64,000 nucleotides of DNA from Bacillus changyiensis (GCF_027706145.1 NZ_JAQFWW010000007.1:81641-145640); one strand, 5' to 3'; shown: positions 53,233-63,367, numbered from the stretch's first letter. Notes: a model not told the origin generated them from the letters alone. A program made the numbers and translations.

Positions 53233-53283
53233 TCAGTATCCGCCATAAGACAAAAAACGCAACATGGCTATACGAAATCGCAT
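53233..53283 (-). CDS. 16-aa leader peptide or micro-ORF
   Basis: AAGGAGGG lies 7 nt before ATG 53283, which opens MRFRIAMLRFLSYGGY and TGA. The ribosome-binding site is nearly perfect, and the frame stands first in the leftward operon, 58 bp before the ABM-like gene. It could be a regulatory leader peptide or a small secreted/signalling peptide. Its shortness makes chance possible; the strong ribosome-binding site is the main support. Confidence 0.4.
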   Translation of the reverse strand: MRFRIAMLRFLSYGGY

Positions 53284-53341
53284 GTTTGAACCCTCCTTGG
53301 TGTGTAAAATTGACTTCAAGGTTAAGTATACGGGATAATAG

Positions 53342-53356
53342 TGCCAAGTAATGGCA
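53342..53356. promoter_or_regulatory. Inverted repeat in the WYL-regulator divergent promoter
   Basis: TGCCA-AGTAA-TGGCA lies between the leader peptide and the regulator gene, close to a TATACT-like -10 on the minus strand. It is a likely operator of the adjacent regulator. Confidence 0.5.
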
Positions 53357-53396
53357 TCATTATCATAATGAGAGTGTGAAAAGGAGGGAACTATTC

Positions 53397-54341
53397 ATGC
53401 ACAAAGCACAGCGACTCATTCACCTTATGATGAAGGTCAATGAACGCAAAAAGTTTACGATACAGGAGATGGCAGACGAATGCGGCGTTTCACGCCGAAC
53501 AATGATTCGCGATTTGATGGAGCTGAGCGAACTGGGTGTGCCGCTCTATTCCGAGGCAGGGCCTAGAGGCGGTTATCGCGTTTTACGAGAGAAGGTGCTG
53601 CCGCCCATCAGTTTTACAGAACATGAGGCGATCGCTTTATTTTTTGCTTGCCAATCGTTACGCAATTACAAATCTCTCCCCTTCAAAAATGAAGTGGATA
53701 CCGCGTTGCATAAGTTTTTTCATTACTTGTCGAGTGAGCTAAAGCAAAAGATCGAACGCATGCAACAACGCCTTATATTTTGGGTTCCTCCACATGAGAT
53801 GGAAGTTTCTTTCTTGGAGGAACTACTTGAGGCTGCACTGGAGCAACGCGTTGTCACAATCATGTATGAAGCTTCTTCGCGTCGAGAAAGAATGATCCAA
53901 CCACTTGGGATATATACAATGAACGGGTTATGGTACTGCCAGGCTTACTGCTTCTTAGCAGAGGATTATCGATTGTTTCGCGTCGATCGAGTGAAGAATT
54001 TCTCGCTTGAGGCCGACCAAAGCAGGCGATTGAACACAGATGAGGAGCAGATTCAGACATGGATCATGCGAATGGATGAGAGTGATACATTGGAACTTGA
54101 GGTGGAGTTGACGCCGGAGGGTGTACGACGATGCCGATCAGACTTATGGTTAAGCCGATGGATCGATCTGCGCGAAGACGGCTCAGGTACAGTTTGTACA
54201 AAGATGAGCGCATCATATGTGCCATGGGCGGTACATTTTTTCCTCGGCTTTGGCATGGAGGCGAACGTGAAGCGTCCAGATGTGGTACGCGAACAAATAC
54301 AAAACAAGCTCCAGGAGCTCATCAAACAATACGAACATTAG
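53397..54341 (+). CDS. YafY-type HTH/WYL-domain transcriptional regulator
   Basis: ATG 53397, after GGAGGG, gives 314 residues. An N-terminal HTH_11 (FTIQEMADECGVSRRTMIRDLMEL) is followed by SEAGPRGGYRVL, and a WYL domain around residues 140-230 contains LGIYTMNGLWYCQAYC and YRLFRVDRVKNF. WYL proteins sense ligands or nucleic acids. It is divergent from the leader-ABM-AlkD-IRED operon and probably regulates it. Confidence 0.83.
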   Translation: MHKAQRLIHLMMKVNERKKFTIQEMADECGVSRRTMIRDLMELSELGVPLYSEAGPRGGYRVLREKVLPPISFTEHEAIALFFACQSLRNYKSLPFKNEVDTALHKFFHYLSSELKQKIERMQQRLIFWVPPHEMEVSFLEELLEAALEQRVVTIMYEASSRRERMIQPLGIYTMNGLWYCQAYCFLAEDYRLFRVDRVKNFSLEADQSRRLNTDEEQIQTWIMRMDESDTLELEVELTPEGVRRCRSDLWLSRWIDLREDGSGTVCTKMSASYVPWAVHFFLGFGMEANVKRPDVVREQIQNKLQELIKQYEH

Positions 54342-54950
54342 AGAATGTGTACTCACAAAAGCAGCAATCCTCCGAGTTGTTAGTGGTTCTTGTCAACCTT
54401 AAAATGAATTGGTCGTCAAGTTGAAACATATGTCTTTTTTTATTTCAAAAGACATGTACTTCATTGGAAGGCTTCGCTTTCTAAAAAGAATTTATTTCCG
54501 TTCTTTTATATTGATTTCGTTTAACCAGTTACCCATTATTTCAAGGATTCATATTTGTGTAACACCCTTTTTCATTAAATGACTTGTTTACCAAATCATC
54601 ATCTTCAACAATCAGGCCTGATTGTTGAAGAGATATTGGGCGTCCAAGAAATAAACTTCCATATAATTCATACATATTCAAACAATATTTACAAAGGACG
54701 CTTCTGTCCCCGTTAAGGCATAGACAACGTTGAGATTCTCCTAAATAAATACTAACGAATCCAATCTGTCTTTAACTTTTAAAAGCTTCTCGCCTTATGG
54801 GGTAATAACAGGGTAGCTGCTCTAGACTGCAAAGTAGCAAAAAGTATAAGTATTTATTCTCTTTTCAATATAATAGATCGGAACCGTATCGCTTCTGTTA
54901 TATGAATTGCTTGGGCGGCCACATTCAAAATCAATACATACATATTTAAC
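54342..54950. other. 609-bp non-coding region containing a perfect 30-bp palindrome
   Basis: No gene is supported. At 54428-54455 ATGTCTTTT/AAAAGACAT forms a 9-bp hairpin after the WYL gene. At 54602-54631 TCTTCAACAATCAGG is directly followed by its complement CCTGATTGTTGAAGA with no loop. The remainder is AT-rich and unremarkable. Confidence 0.5.
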
Positions 54951-55637
54951 TCATTTGTAATTTGAATCATTAACAGGATTGAAGCTTTTAATCATCAGAT
55001 AAACAGCCAGAACCAACTCAAATATAGCTGTTGGTGTATTCATAATAAAGTAAATAGGTGTTGCTATCTTAATTAAGTCAAACATCAACAGAAATGTTGC
55101 TATTAGAGTAAGGATAGAGCCAATCATCCCCCAGACTGATAGCCATTTTGGAATAAGTTTCATTTGAAAAAAGCAAAAATATAGTATTAAACCACCTAAA
55201 CTCCACGGTAGAATCATTACAACATGATTCATCCAATCCCTACCTACTCTAAGTAATTCCCCTATAGTTTGGAAATAGGATGAGTTTGGCTGACCCTCTA
55301 TTATAAAACGTTCACTTATGAATAATAGTAGCAGAAGAGAAGCTATTCCAATAAAAAGAATTGCTGCCCCAATCATTCTGAATCCGAAATAACTAAGGGC
55401 AAGTTTTTCATTATATCTCTTAATGATTGGATATAATAATACCGCAATACATACATATACAGTGGCCATCATAAATTGACAAAATACAGCGATCAATACT
55501 TGCATTTTGATCGATGATAATTTCATAAGGTAATCGGGTTGCTCTAAAGCTGGAACCGATGATAGTATCCCAAAAACGATTCCTAAAATTAACAGTATTC
55601 CAAATGTTATGGCTGTTTTCCTATTGGTATTCATCAT
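54951..55637 (-). CDS. DUF4386-family membrane protein
   Basis: ATG 55637 follows GAGGAGG; 228 residues with six or seven transmembrane segments. It opens MNTNRKTAITFGILLILGI, as DUF4386 proteins do, and includes FGFRMIGAAILFIG. Function unknown; integral membrane. A single gene with no clear partners. Confidence 0.72.
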   Translation of the reverse strand: MMNTNRKTAITFGILLILGIVFGILSSVPALEQPDYLMKLSSIKMQVLIAVFCQFMMATVYVCIAVLLYPIIKRYNEKLALSYFGFRMIGAAILFIGIASLLLLLFISERFIIEGQPNSSYFQTIGELLRVGRDWMNHVVMILPWSLGGLILYFCFFQMKLIPKWLSVWGMIGSILTLIATFLLMFDLIKIATPIYFIMNTPTAIFELVLAVYLMIKSFNPVNDSNYK

Positions 55638-55906
55638 TCAATCCTCCTCATAATTTTATATCTTATATCACTCAGAAATTTTGTTTCTCCTGTGTATACA
55701 TCCCCCTTTTATATAATATACGCTAACTACAAGTATTAGTTTCATAATTTTCAGAAATCAATACCAACTTATTCCTCAACCTCCTTTTTCAAGAAACCTG
55801 CTTAATAACAATTAATTACCACCGATTATTCCTAATGCCAAGTTTTAAATGATGGTATGTAGAATTTAGCCTTGTTTAAAGCTATGCTAATTTATCAGAA
55901 TAAAAA
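55638..55906. other. Intergenic region before the glmS terminator
   Basis: About 270 bp of AT-rich sequence holding the promoter side of the DUF4386 gene. No other feature is seen. Confidence 0.35.
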
Positions 55907-55944
55907 AACAATCCCTTACGAACATATGATCGAAAGGGATTGTT
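55907..55944 (-). terminator. Terminator of glmS
   Basis: AACAATCCCTT and AAGGGATTGTT form an 11-bp perfect stem. On the minus strand it is followed by TTTTTA. It lies 50 bp after the glmS stop. Confidence 0.85.
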
Positions 55945-55994
55945 TTTATAAACTTTATTTAAAAATCAACAAAACTTTTCTAAAAACTAATGAT

Positions 55995-57797
55995 CTACTC
56001 CACCGTCACACTTTTCGCCAAGTTCCGTGGCTTATCAACATCACAGCCACGGTGCAGAGCAGCGTAGTAAGCGATCAGCTGCAGCGGGATGACTGAGGCA
56101 AGCGGTGCGAGTTCTGGGTGTACTTCTGGAAGTATGAATCTGTCGCCTGCATCTTCTAAGCCTTTCAGTGAGATCACGCATGTATTGGCGCCGCGGGCAG
56201 CCACTTCTTTGACATTTCCGCGAATGCTCAAGTTGACATGCTCTTGAGTAGCCAATGCAAATACTGGTGTTCCTTCTTCAATTAAGGCTATCGTACCGTG
56301 TTTTAATTCACCGCCAGCAAAACCTTCTGCCTGAATATAAGAAATTTCTTTCAGTTTTAAGGCGCCTTCGACACAGACGAAGTAGTCAAGGCCGCGCCCG
56401 ATGAAGAAAGCATTTCTGGAGACAGCCAGATATTCGCGAGCAATCATTTCTAACTCGTCTTTTTGGCCGCAAAGGACTTCCATCGCATTTGCGACAATAC
56501 CAAGTTCATGAACAAGATCAAAACCGATCTCAGCACCGTTTCGTTCCGCAGCAACAGATGCTAAGATACCAAGAACTGCAATTTGTGCTGTGTATGCTTT
56601 TGTTGATGCAACCGCAATCTCTGGTCCTGCGTAAAGTAACAATGTGTAATCAGCTTCACGGGAAAGTGTTGATCCAGGTACATTTGTAAGTGTCAGCGCT
56701 TTGTGACCCAGTTTTTTCACTTGTACAAGGACAGCCCGGCTATCTGCTGTTTCACCACTTTGAGAAATAAAGATAAACAGCGGTTTCTGAGATAGCAATG
56801 GCATGTTGTATGAGAATTCACTTGCGACATGGACTTCAGTCGGAACTTTTGCCCATGATTCAATGAATTGTTTCCCAACAAGACCCGCATGATAGCTGGT
56901 GCCACACGCAATAATATAAACGCGGTCTGCTTGGGCAACGGCATCTGCAATATCACCTGGTATGGATAACTTGCCATGTTCATTTTGGTATGTTTGAATA
57001 ATCTTCCGCATCACGAGCGGCTGTTCATCAATTTCTTTTAACATGTAGTGAGGGTATGTGCCTTTTTCAATATCGCTTGCATCTAGCTCAGCAATATAAG
57101 AGGCACGGGACATGATTTCGCCATCAAAGTTTTTAATCACAACTTTTTTGTCAGTGACGATGACCATCTCTTTGTCCATGAGCTCCACATATTCATTTGT
57201 CACTTGAAGCATTGCCATCGCATCTGATGCAACAACATTGAATGTATCTCCAAGACCAACAAGCAATGGGCTTTTATTTTTCGCAACATAGATTGTTTCT
57301 TTGTTGTTGTTGTCGAACAAGGCAATCGCATAAGAGCCTTTAAGGAGCGTCAGCGTTTTTCGGAAAGCTTCTTCTGTTCCAAGGCCTCCATTGACAAATT
57401 GCTCAATCACTTGAACAACAACCTCTGTATCTGTATCACTTTTCAGTTCCACATCTTGTAAATACTCGCGTGTCAGCTGAACATAATTCTCGATAACACC
57501 GTTATGAACAATTGTAAAACGACCTGATGCACTTGGATGAGGGTGTGCATTTATACGGCTTGGTTCGCCATGAGTTGCCCAACGTGTGTGTCCAATTCCG
57601 GCTTGTGACATCACTGATTCATCAACAGCTGCACGAAGATCAGCAATCCGACCTTTTTCCTTGAAGACATGGATACCATCTTCATTCGCAATCGCAATCC
57701 CTGCTGAATCATAACCGCGGTACTCTAATTTTTCTAACCCTTTTAATAAAATCTCTTTTGCATCAAGCTGTCCAATATAACCTACAATACCACACAT
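55995..57797 (-). CDS. glmS: GlmS, glutamine-fructose-6-phosphate aminotransferase
   Basis: 600 residues. MCGIVGY supplies the N-terminal nucleophile Cys of the glutaminase domain; two SIS isomerase domains follow, and the protein ends [12 protein letters not shown], the usual GlmS C-terminus. It makes glucosamine-6-phosphate, the first step to UDP-GlcNAc for peptidoglycan. The leader holds the glmS ribozyme, so expression falls when GlcN6P is plentiful. It lies downstream of glmM, as in B. subtilis. Confidence 0.97.
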   Translation of the reverse strand: MCGIVGYIGQLDAKEILLKGLEKLEYRGYDSAGIAIANEDGIHVFKEKGRIADLRAAVDESVMSQAGIGHTRWATHGEPSRINAHPHPSASGRFTIVHNGVIENYVQLTREYLQDVELKSDTDTEVVVQVIEQFVNGGLGTEEAFRKTLTLLKGSYAIALFDNNNKETIYVAKNKSPLLVGLGDTFNVVASDAMAMLQVTNEYVELMDKEMVIVTDKKVVIKNFDGEIMSRASYIAELDASDIEKGTYPHYMLKEIDEQPLVMRKIIQTYQNEHGKLSIPGDIADAVAQADRVYIIACGTSYHAGLVGKQFIESWAKVPTEVHVASEFSYNMPLLSQKPLFIFISQSGETADSRAVLVQVKKLGHKALTLTNVPGSTLSREADYTLLLYAGPEIAVASTKAYTAQIAVLGILASVAAERNGAEIGFDLVHELGIVANAMEVLCGQKDELEMIAREYLAVSRNAFFIGRGLDYFVCVEGALKLKEISYIQAEGFAGGELKHGTIALIEEGTPVFALATQEHVNLSIRGNVKEVAARGANTCVISLKGLEDAGDRFILPEVHPELAPLASVIPLQLIAYYAALHRGCDVDKPRNLAKSVTVE

Positions 57798-57879
57798 ATT
57801 TCTCTTCCTCCTGAGTTTGCAGGAAGGAGACGAAGAAGGCCAGCTTTAAGATGGGGACATCTTCGTCCCCTCCTACATG

Positions 57880-58051
57880 TTTGATGGAAGATCATGTGAT
57901 TTTCCTTTGTTCAAAGAGTCACCTCTTTGGTTTAAGAAAATCCTTGCGGCTGTGATCTTTAGTGGTCAGCCGGGAGGCATCCGCCGAATATTCGATAACC
58001 TCCATCCTCGTCAACTAAGCTTGTTGTCCGTTCAGCTTAGTTCGGGCGCTA
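57880..58051 (-). ncRNA. glmS self-cleaving ribozyme
   Basis: On the minus strand the sequence begins AGCGCCCGAACTAAGC at 58050, with the cleavage site between A 58050 and G 58049. It continues through the conserved core GACGAGGATGGAGGTTATCG, CGGCGGATGCCTCCCGGCTG, and GATCACAGCCGCAAGGATTT to GGTGACTCTTTGAACAAAG. All the conserved blocks of the Bacillus glmS ribozyme are there. It uses GlcN6P as cofactor to cleave the glmS mRNA. A GGGGAC/GTCCCC hairpin (near 57855-57871) lies between it and the gene. Confidence 0.95.
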
Positions 58052-58128
58052 TCATTATAGAATTAAACCTCTATCCACCTTTCCTTTTAAAATAAAACAA
58101 GACAAGCTGATTTTACTACACAGAAAAA

Positions 58129-58166
58129 GAACCGTCAAACAATTTTTTCAGTTTGAAAATCGATTC
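58129..58166 (-). terminator. Imperfect terminator after glmM
   Basis: GAATCGATTTTCAAAC pairs with GTTTGACGGTTC (with small internal loops), followed by TTTTTC on the minus strand. It lies about 60 bp after glmM, before the glmS leader. Confidence 0.6.
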
Positions 58167-58226
58167 TCTTTAACATATGTTCGTTCAGCATGTCTTGTTC
58201 ATCGATCTTTCTTAAATGGTTAAAAC

Positions 58227-59570
58227 TTATGCTCCCATCTCTGTTTTGACAACCTCAACAATGCGGCTGACATATTCATCGCAAAGTTCTTTCGTTCTTG
58301 CTTCAGCCATCACACGAACAAGTGGTTCTGTACCTGATGGGCGCACAAGGATCCGGCCGTCACCATTCATGTCTTGTTCGACTTGTTTGATCACTGCTTT
58401 CACTTTTTCGTTTTCTGTCACTTTATACTTATCTGTTACTTTAACGTTGATCAAAAGTTGCGGGAATTTCTGCATTTCTGCAGCAAGCTCGGATAATGGT
58501 TTTCCCGTCATTTTCATCGTATTCAACAGCATAATTGCTGAAAGTAAACCGTCACCTGTTGTATTGTAATCAAGAAAAATTAAGTGTCCTGATTGTTCAC
58601 CGCCCAGATTATAGCTGTCTCTTTTCATTGCTTCAACAACATAGCGGTCTCCGACAGCCGTTTGAACACTTTTTATTCCTTCCGCACCAAGCGCTTTATA
58701 AAAACCGAGGTTACTCATGACAGTAGAAACAACCGTATCATCAATCAAACGTCCCTCATGTTTCAGGTATTTCGCACATATATACATAATTTGATCACCG
58801 TCAACGATTTCTCCCTTTTCATCAACAGCAATTAAACGATCTCCATCACCATCAAATGCCAATCCAACATCTGCTCCTTTTTCTTTTACAAATGCTGAAA
58901 GAGCTTCAGGATGTGTTGAACCAACTCTATCATTAATATTTAATCCATTTGGTGATGTTCCCATTGTTGAAACATCCGCATCAAGATCAGCAAACAGGTG
59001 AGTCGCTAGCGGTGAAGTCGCTCCATGTGCACAATCAAGGGCGATATGAATACCTGTGAAATCCTCATCAGCAGTTTGCTTTAAGAATTGCAAATACTTT
59101 TGTCCGCCTTCAAAGTAGTCATTCACCATCCCGAGGTCACTTCCAACAGGTCTTGGCAGGTTATCTTCTGCCTGGTCCATCAAGTACTCGATTTCAAGTT
59201 CTTGATCATCAGACAGTTTAAAACCGTCACCACCAAAAAATTTGATTCCGTTGTCTTCAACAGGATTGTGAGACGCTGAAATCATCACGCCCGCTTCCGC
59301 ATCCATTGCTTTTGTTAAATACGCTACTCCAGGTGTTGAAATAACGCCTAACCGCATGACTTCCGCTCCAATTGACAGGAGACCAGCAACTAAGGCTCCT
59401 TCTAGCATATGTCCGGAAATGCGTGTGTCACGGCCGATTAATACCTTGGGACGTTTTTTATCCTTTGTCAGGACATAACCTCCAAACCTTCCGACTTTAA
59501 AGGCCAGTTCCGGTGTAAGTTCACTGTTTGCCACACCTCTCACACCGTCTGTTCCAAAATACTTGCCCAT
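58227..59570 (-). CDS. glmM: GlmM, phosphoglucosamine mutase
   Basis: 447 residues with the phosphoserine loop [13 protein letters not shown] (active Ser about residue 101), metal loop DGDGDR (about 240-245), sugar loop GGEQSGH and phosphate loop [10 protein letters not shown]. It converts GlcN6P to GlcN1P. It follows ybbR by 20 bp and belongs to the cdaA-ybbR-glmM operon. In B. subtilis GlmM also binds and inhibits CdaA. Confidence 0.96.
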   Translation of the reverse strand: MGKYFGTDGVRGVANSELTPELAFKVGRFGGYVLTKDKKRPKVLIGRDTRISGHMLEGALVAGLLSIGAEVMRLGVISTPGVAYLTKAMDAEAGVMISASHNPVEDNGIKFFGGDGFKLSDDQELEIEYLMDQAEDNLPRPVGSDLGMVNDYFEGGQKYLQFLKQTADEDFTGIHIALDCAHGATSPLATHLFADLDADVSTMGTSPNGLNINDRVGSTHPEALSAFVKEKGADVGLAFDGDGDRLIAVDEKGEIVDGDQIMYICAKYLKHEGRLIDDTVVSTVMSNLGFYKALGAEGIKSVQTAVGDRYVVEAMKRDSYNLGGEQSGHLIFLDYNTTGDGLLSAIMLLNTMKMTGKPLSELAAEMQKFPQLLINVKVTDKYKVTENEKVKAVIKQVEQDMNGDGRILVRPSGTEPLVRVMAEARTKELCDEYVSRIVEVVKTEMGA

Positions 59571-59590
59571 TCATATCGCTCCTTTTTGAT

Positions 59591-60907
59591 TCATGAAGAT
59601 TGTGAATCTGTATCAGAATGATCTTGATCTGTGTCATCCTGATCATCTGTGTCACTTTCTTTTTGAGATGTTTTAGAAGAAATTCTCACTTTGACATTTT
59701 TCGGCAGTGACCATGTGATATTCTGTGGTCCATTTACTTCAAGTTTAACGTGATGCACACCATCGTTTAAATCCGCCACATTGACATAGAGTTCTATGTC
59801 TGACGACTGAAGTTTGGCTAGTTCAGCCGCAGATCCCTTTGCCGTAATATCAAGCTTTCCCGTTTTTGGATCGAGAAACTCGAGAGTCCGAGTGTCATTC
59901 AGTCCTACGGTTTTAATTGGCACGTTTTTTATCGTGTTCTCTTCTTCTTTATCTACTTTTACCTTGACTTTTACTTTTTCAGGTGACACTTTATGAGCAC
60001 CCTTTGGCACTGGAACATCAACTTCCAATTCAGTGTTATCTTTAATTTTACTTAAATCAATTTTAGCGCCGTCAATAAATTCTAACGAATCAAGAACATT
60101 TTTTGGACCGTAAACTGTCACTTCTCCTGGACTCGTATCCAGGTTTGAAATGCTAATCCCACTAGGAAGTTTTCCTTTCCGCTCAAGCTTGATCGGAACC
60201 TTTTTACTTGGACTTGTCACGGGAACAGTGATTTTGACGACAGACGGGGCGACCTCTAGCGGAAGAACATTTCCATCACCATCATAAACCGTCAGTTTCG
60301 TTTCTTTTTCAATCGTCTGATCTACACCTTCCAAATTAACCATCGCCTTAATATTTTCAATTCGGTCAATGACAGTTTTTGACCCTGTAACACTGACATT
60401 TCTCGGATTGATAATCGGCTGTTCTGGTGTAAAGCCTTTTTTCATTTTATTTTTATTGTAAAACTCAACCTCAACCGGAAATTCCTTCGTTATTTTTTCT
60501 TCAATTGTTACAGTTGCTACCGAAGGATTAATCGAAATACTAACCCCCTCAGTAACATTTCTCGCCTTTAATTCCACTTTATGTCTTCCTGTTTTCAAAT
60601 GTTGCATATCTGCATAAATTTCAAAATCTTTTACTTGCCTTACTTTCTTTACAGTACCCGTCGGCCCTTTGATAGTGACATTCACACTTTGTGGAACACC
60701 AGTTACAACATAATTTTCATCATCATAATAAGACTTCACCGGGATGTCAGTCAACGTTACTTCATCTGTAGTGGATATCGGAAAAAGCCAGTCCATTGGT
60801 TTTTTCGGAGTCGGCACTTGTGCACTATGGACCGCAAAGTAAAGAAGAAAAGCAAATAATAATGCAACAACTTTAACAGCCCAAGGATTTTTTAAGAACT
60901 TATCCAT
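59591..60907 (-). CDS. cdaR: YbbR/CdaR, regulator of the c-di-AMP synthase CdaA
   Basis: 438 residues: one N-terminal membrane anchor (WAVKVVALLFAFLLYFAV, about residues 9-26), then four extracytoplasmic YbbR repeats (about 50-390), then an acidic Asp/Ser-rich tail. It binds CdaA and modulates c-di-AMP synthesis. Its start overlaps the end of cdaA by 8 bp. It is slightly shorter than the B. subtilis protein (about 483), mainly in the tail. Confidence 0.93.
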   Translation of the reverse strand: MDKFLKNPWAVKVVALLFAFLLYFAVHSAQVPTPKKPMDWLFPISTTDEVTLTDIPVKSYYDDENYVVTGVPQSVNVTIKGPTGTVKKVRQVKDFEIYADMQHLKTGRHKVELKARNVTEGVSISINPSVATVTIEEKITKEFPVEVEFYNKNKMKKGFTPEQPIINPRNVSVTGSKTVIDRIENIKAMVNLEGVDQTIEKETKLTVYDGDGNVLPLEVAPSVVKITVPVTSPSKKVPIKLERKGKLPSGISISNLDTSPGEVTVYGPKNVLDSLEFIDGAKIDLSKIKDNTELEVDVPVPKGAHKVSPEKVKVKVKVDKEEENTIKNVPIKTVGLNDTRTLEFLDPKTGKLDITAKGSAAELAKLQSSDIELYVNVADLNDGVHHVKLEVNGPQNITWSLPKNVKVRISSKTSQKESDTDDQDDTDQDHSDTDSQSS

Positions 60908-61721
60908 TCTTCTTCCCCCTCCAATACCAGCGAATCGAGGAAGTTTCCCGGGAATTTTTCTTAAATTCTGCTGTGAGCATATCTTTCAATTCCTCTTCCG
61001 ATAAACCGCGATGAAGATTACCGTTTTTTGCGACACTGATGCCTCCAGTTTCTTCAGATACAACAATCGTCAAACTGTCTGTCACTTCACTGATCCCTAC
61101 CGCTGCTCTATGTCTTGTGCCAAGCTCTTTAGAAATAAACGGACTTTCAGAAAGAGGGAGGTAACAAGCCGCGGCAGCAACTTCATTATGTTTCATAATA
61201 ACAGCTCCGTCATGAAGCGGTGTATTCGGAATAAAAATGTTAATCAATAGTTCAGAGCTAACCTTTGCATTCAAAGGAATCCCAGTTTCTATATAATCAC
61301 CCATTCCGGTTTCTCGTTCTATGGTTAAAAGCGCTCCAATCCTCCGTTTTGCCATATAATGCATCGATTTTGTAATGGCGTCAATGACCTGCTGCTGTTG
61401 TTCCTCTTCAGGGTTTCCGGTACGAGAAAAAAACCTTCCTCGTCCCAGCTGTTCAAGCGCTCTTCTTAGTTCAGGCTGAAAAATAATGATAATCGCTAAA
61501 AAGCCCCATGTGATTGCTTGATCGACCAGCCATTGTAGCGTGTTTAAGCCGAAATACTGACTGGCCAGCCGGACAAGAACGATGACCACGATTCCCTTTA
61601 ACAACTGAACCGCCTTTGTTCCGCGGATAACCATCATTAATTTATATATAACATACCAAACAAGGAGAATATCAACGGCATCGCCGAGGTACTGTAAGAA
61701 AGGGATATCCTCAAAAGCCAT
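60900..61721 (-). CDS. cdaA: CdaA, membrane diadenylate cyclase
   Basis: 273 residues from ATG 61721 (MAFEDIPFLQYLGDAVD), the B. subtilis length, with GGAGGACGAGGAA upstream; a frame extension to 61748 is not needed. Three transmembrane segments precede the DAC domain with TPLHDGAVIM and GTRHRAAVG, the active-site motifs. It makes c-di-AMP from two ATP and is needed for potassium and wall homeostasis. Confidence 0.96.
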   Translation of the reverse strand: MAFEDIPFLQYLGDAVDILLVWYVIYKLMMVIRGTKAVQLLKGIVVIVLVRLASQYFGLNTLQWLVDQAITWGFLAIIIIFQPELRRALEQLGRGRFFSRTGNPEEEQQQQVIDAITKSMHYMAKRRIGALLTIERETGMGDYIETGIPLNAKVSSELLINIFIPNTPLHDGAVIMKHNEVAAAACYLPLSESPFISKELGTRHRAAVGISEVTDSLTIVVSEETGGISVAKNGNLHRGLSEEELKDMLTAEFKKNSRETSSIRWYWRGKKNG

Positions 61722-61794
61722 TTCCTCGTCCTCCAAGATCTCAGTCATGATTTAGATGTATATGTTTGAGTCATATCATTTTATATACAGAACG

Positions 61795-61803
61795 ATTATA
61801 TCA
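61795..61803 (-). promoter_or_regulatory. Extended -10 promoter of the cdaA operon
   Basis: TG-A-TATAAT on the minus strand, about 75 bp ahead of the cdaA start and after the rsiW terminator. No strong -35 is seen, as is usual for extended -10 promoters. Confidence 0.5.
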
Positions 61804-61844
61804 CAATTTGTTTTCCCAAGTGAAACAGCCGCCTTCCGCACGAA

Positions 61845-61877
61845 AAGAGCAAAGCTCCTATTGTCCGCTTTGCTCTT
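61845..61877 (-). terminator. Terminator overlapping the end of rsiW
   Basis: AAGAGCAAAGC and GCTTTGCTCTT make an 11-bp perfect stem, followed by TTCG on the minus strand after CTCTT. The stem includes the last rsiW codons. Confidence 0.75.
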
Positions 61878-62496
61878 CGTCATTGGAATGATTCAAACCA
61901 AAAATCGTCTTTCCGGTTGATTTTACTTTGTACCAGATCCAGTCAAATGCCTCATTTATTTCGTGAATCTGACCTGTAACTTGACCAGCTGAAGCTGTGT
62001 ATTGTTCCCCATTGACGATGGTTACATCTCCATCAATCTTACCTTTAATGATAAGCTTTCCGTTTTTTACGGTTACATCTCCCTTTACAACTTTGCCTTC
62101 GGGTACGGTAACCGTGTTGTTTTCCACAACTAGATTGGAGTTATTTGACACACTGAAGTCTTGGTCATTTCTCCAGCTTGAAAAAAAGCTACCCCCCATT
62201 AATAAAACGAAAATAGCTACTGCAACGATAAACGGATGAGTTTTCAGCCATCGATGAATGAAAACCGTCCGTTTTTCCTTTGGCAGATTTGCCAATACAT
62301 TGGCCGTAAAGTTTGCCGGAGCTGTAAGATGTGACGTACTTTGCACAAGAGCGATGGATTTTTCCATTTCGTGAAGATGTTTTCTGCATTCTTCACATGA
62401 TTGTATGTGCTTCTTTAATCTCGATTCATCTTCCGAAGGAATGTCCCCATCGAGATATTTATGGATAAGCTGAACAATGTGCTCCGGACAGCTCAT
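61858..62496 (-). CDS. rsiW: RsiW, anti-sigma-W factor
   Basis: 212 residues (B. subtilis 208). The N-terminal zinc-binding anti-sigma domain has H...C..C in KKHIQSCEECRKH (about residues 30-38), with a transmembrane helix near 87-105 and an extracytoplasmic domain with DVTVKNGK repeats. It holds SigW inactive until PrsW and RasP cleave it under envelope stress. It starts 13 bp after sigW. Confidence 0.96.
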   Translation of the reverse strand: MSCPEHIVQLIHKYLDGDIPSEDESRLKKHIQSCEECRKHLHEMEKSIALVQSTSHLTAPANFTANVLANLPKEKRTVFIHRWLKTHPFIVAVAIFVLLMGGSFFSSWRNDQDFSVSNNSNLVVENNTVTVPEGKVVKGDVTVKNGKLIIKGKIDGDVTIVNGEQYTASAGQVTGQIHEINEAFDWIWYKVKSTGKTIFGLNHSNDEEQSGQ

Positions 62497-62509
62497 TTCA
62501 TCACCCCAC

Positions 62510-63073
62510 TTAAAGATCCCTTAATTGTTTTCTGAGAGCCTCTCTTCCTCTGTGTATTCTCGTTTTCACTGTACCTACGGGAATATTTAATATCTCACTG
62601 ATTTCAACAAGGGAAAGCTCATCAATGTACTTTAATACGATGACAGTCCTGTATTTATCGGGAAGCCTTAAGATTTTTTCCTGAATCGTACTGTGCAGCT
62701 CCAAAGAAAGTAGTTCTTCCTCTGGAAGCGCAACATCCGCCGCTACTTGAGAATACATAGTCAGCCCTTCTGTTCCAGCCACTTCTGCATCCAAATAATA
62801 ATCAGGCTTTTTTTTACGAATACGATCAATCGTTAAATTGGTCGCAATTCGGTAAAGCCATGTTGAAAATTTCCGGTTAATATCAAAGCTATCGATATTA
62901 ACGTATGCTCTAATAAATGCTTCCTGCGCAATATCTTCCGCTTCATGCGCATTACCGAGCATACGGTAGCAAAGCTGATAAATTTTGTCTTTGTAAATGT
63001 CTACGATGTCTGCAAATGCATTACGATCGCCCTTTTTGACTTGTTTAATTCTTTTTTTTATCATCATTTCCAT
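62510..63073 (-). CDS. sigW: SigW, ECF sigma factor for envelope stress
   Basis: 187 residues, equal to B. subtilis SigW. Region 2 (CYRMLGNAHEAEDIAQEAF; FSTWLYRIATNLTIDR) and region 4 (LVEISEILNIPVGTVKTRIHRGR) are intact. It directs genes against antimicrobial peptides and detergents. The upstream autoregulatory promoter is exact. It is cotranscribed with rsiW. Confidence 0.97.
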   Translation of the reverse strand: MEMMIKKRIKQVKKGDRNAFADIVDIYKDKIYQLCYRMLGNAHEAEDIAQEAFIRAYVNIDSFDINRKFSTWLYRIATNLTIDRIRKKKPDYYLDAEVAGTEGLTMYSQVAADVALPEEELLSLELHSTIQEKILRLPDKYRTVIVLKYIDELSLVEISEILNIPVGTVKTRIHRGREALRKQLRDL

Positions 63074-63109
63074 ATTTATCTAACCTCTGCCTTCACCGGT
63101 CTTTAAACA

Positions 63110-63135
63110 TACGAATTGAAATTTAAAAGGTTTCA
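63110..63135 (-). promoter_or_regulatory. Autoregulatory sigma-W promoter of sigW
   Basis: On the minus strand TGAAAC (63130-63135), a 16-bp spacer and CGTA (63110-63113): an exact match to the B. subtilis sigma-W consensus, about 40 bp ahead of sigW. Confidence 0.92.
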
Positions 63136-63367
63136 TTAAATTCATAAAAATAGTTTATCAAAATATAGGAAAGGTGTAGATAGCTAAAAACGGTTTACAT
63201 CCTTAATATTAGTTTAAATTTATTTATCCAGATGAATATTTCGAAACTGAAACTTTTGATTAACCGCTTTCGAACCTTCTATAGCCTATCGATTTTATTA
63301 GGCGAGGTCAACATTCGCATAATATCTGTAAAACATTCAATCAACCAATTAAAATAACAACAAAAAA

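Noticed and set aside
58053..58058. TATAAT on the minus strand as the glmS promoter -10
   Set aside because: It would place the transcription start inside the ribozyme, downstream of the cleavage site, so it cannot be the -10 for a functional leader.
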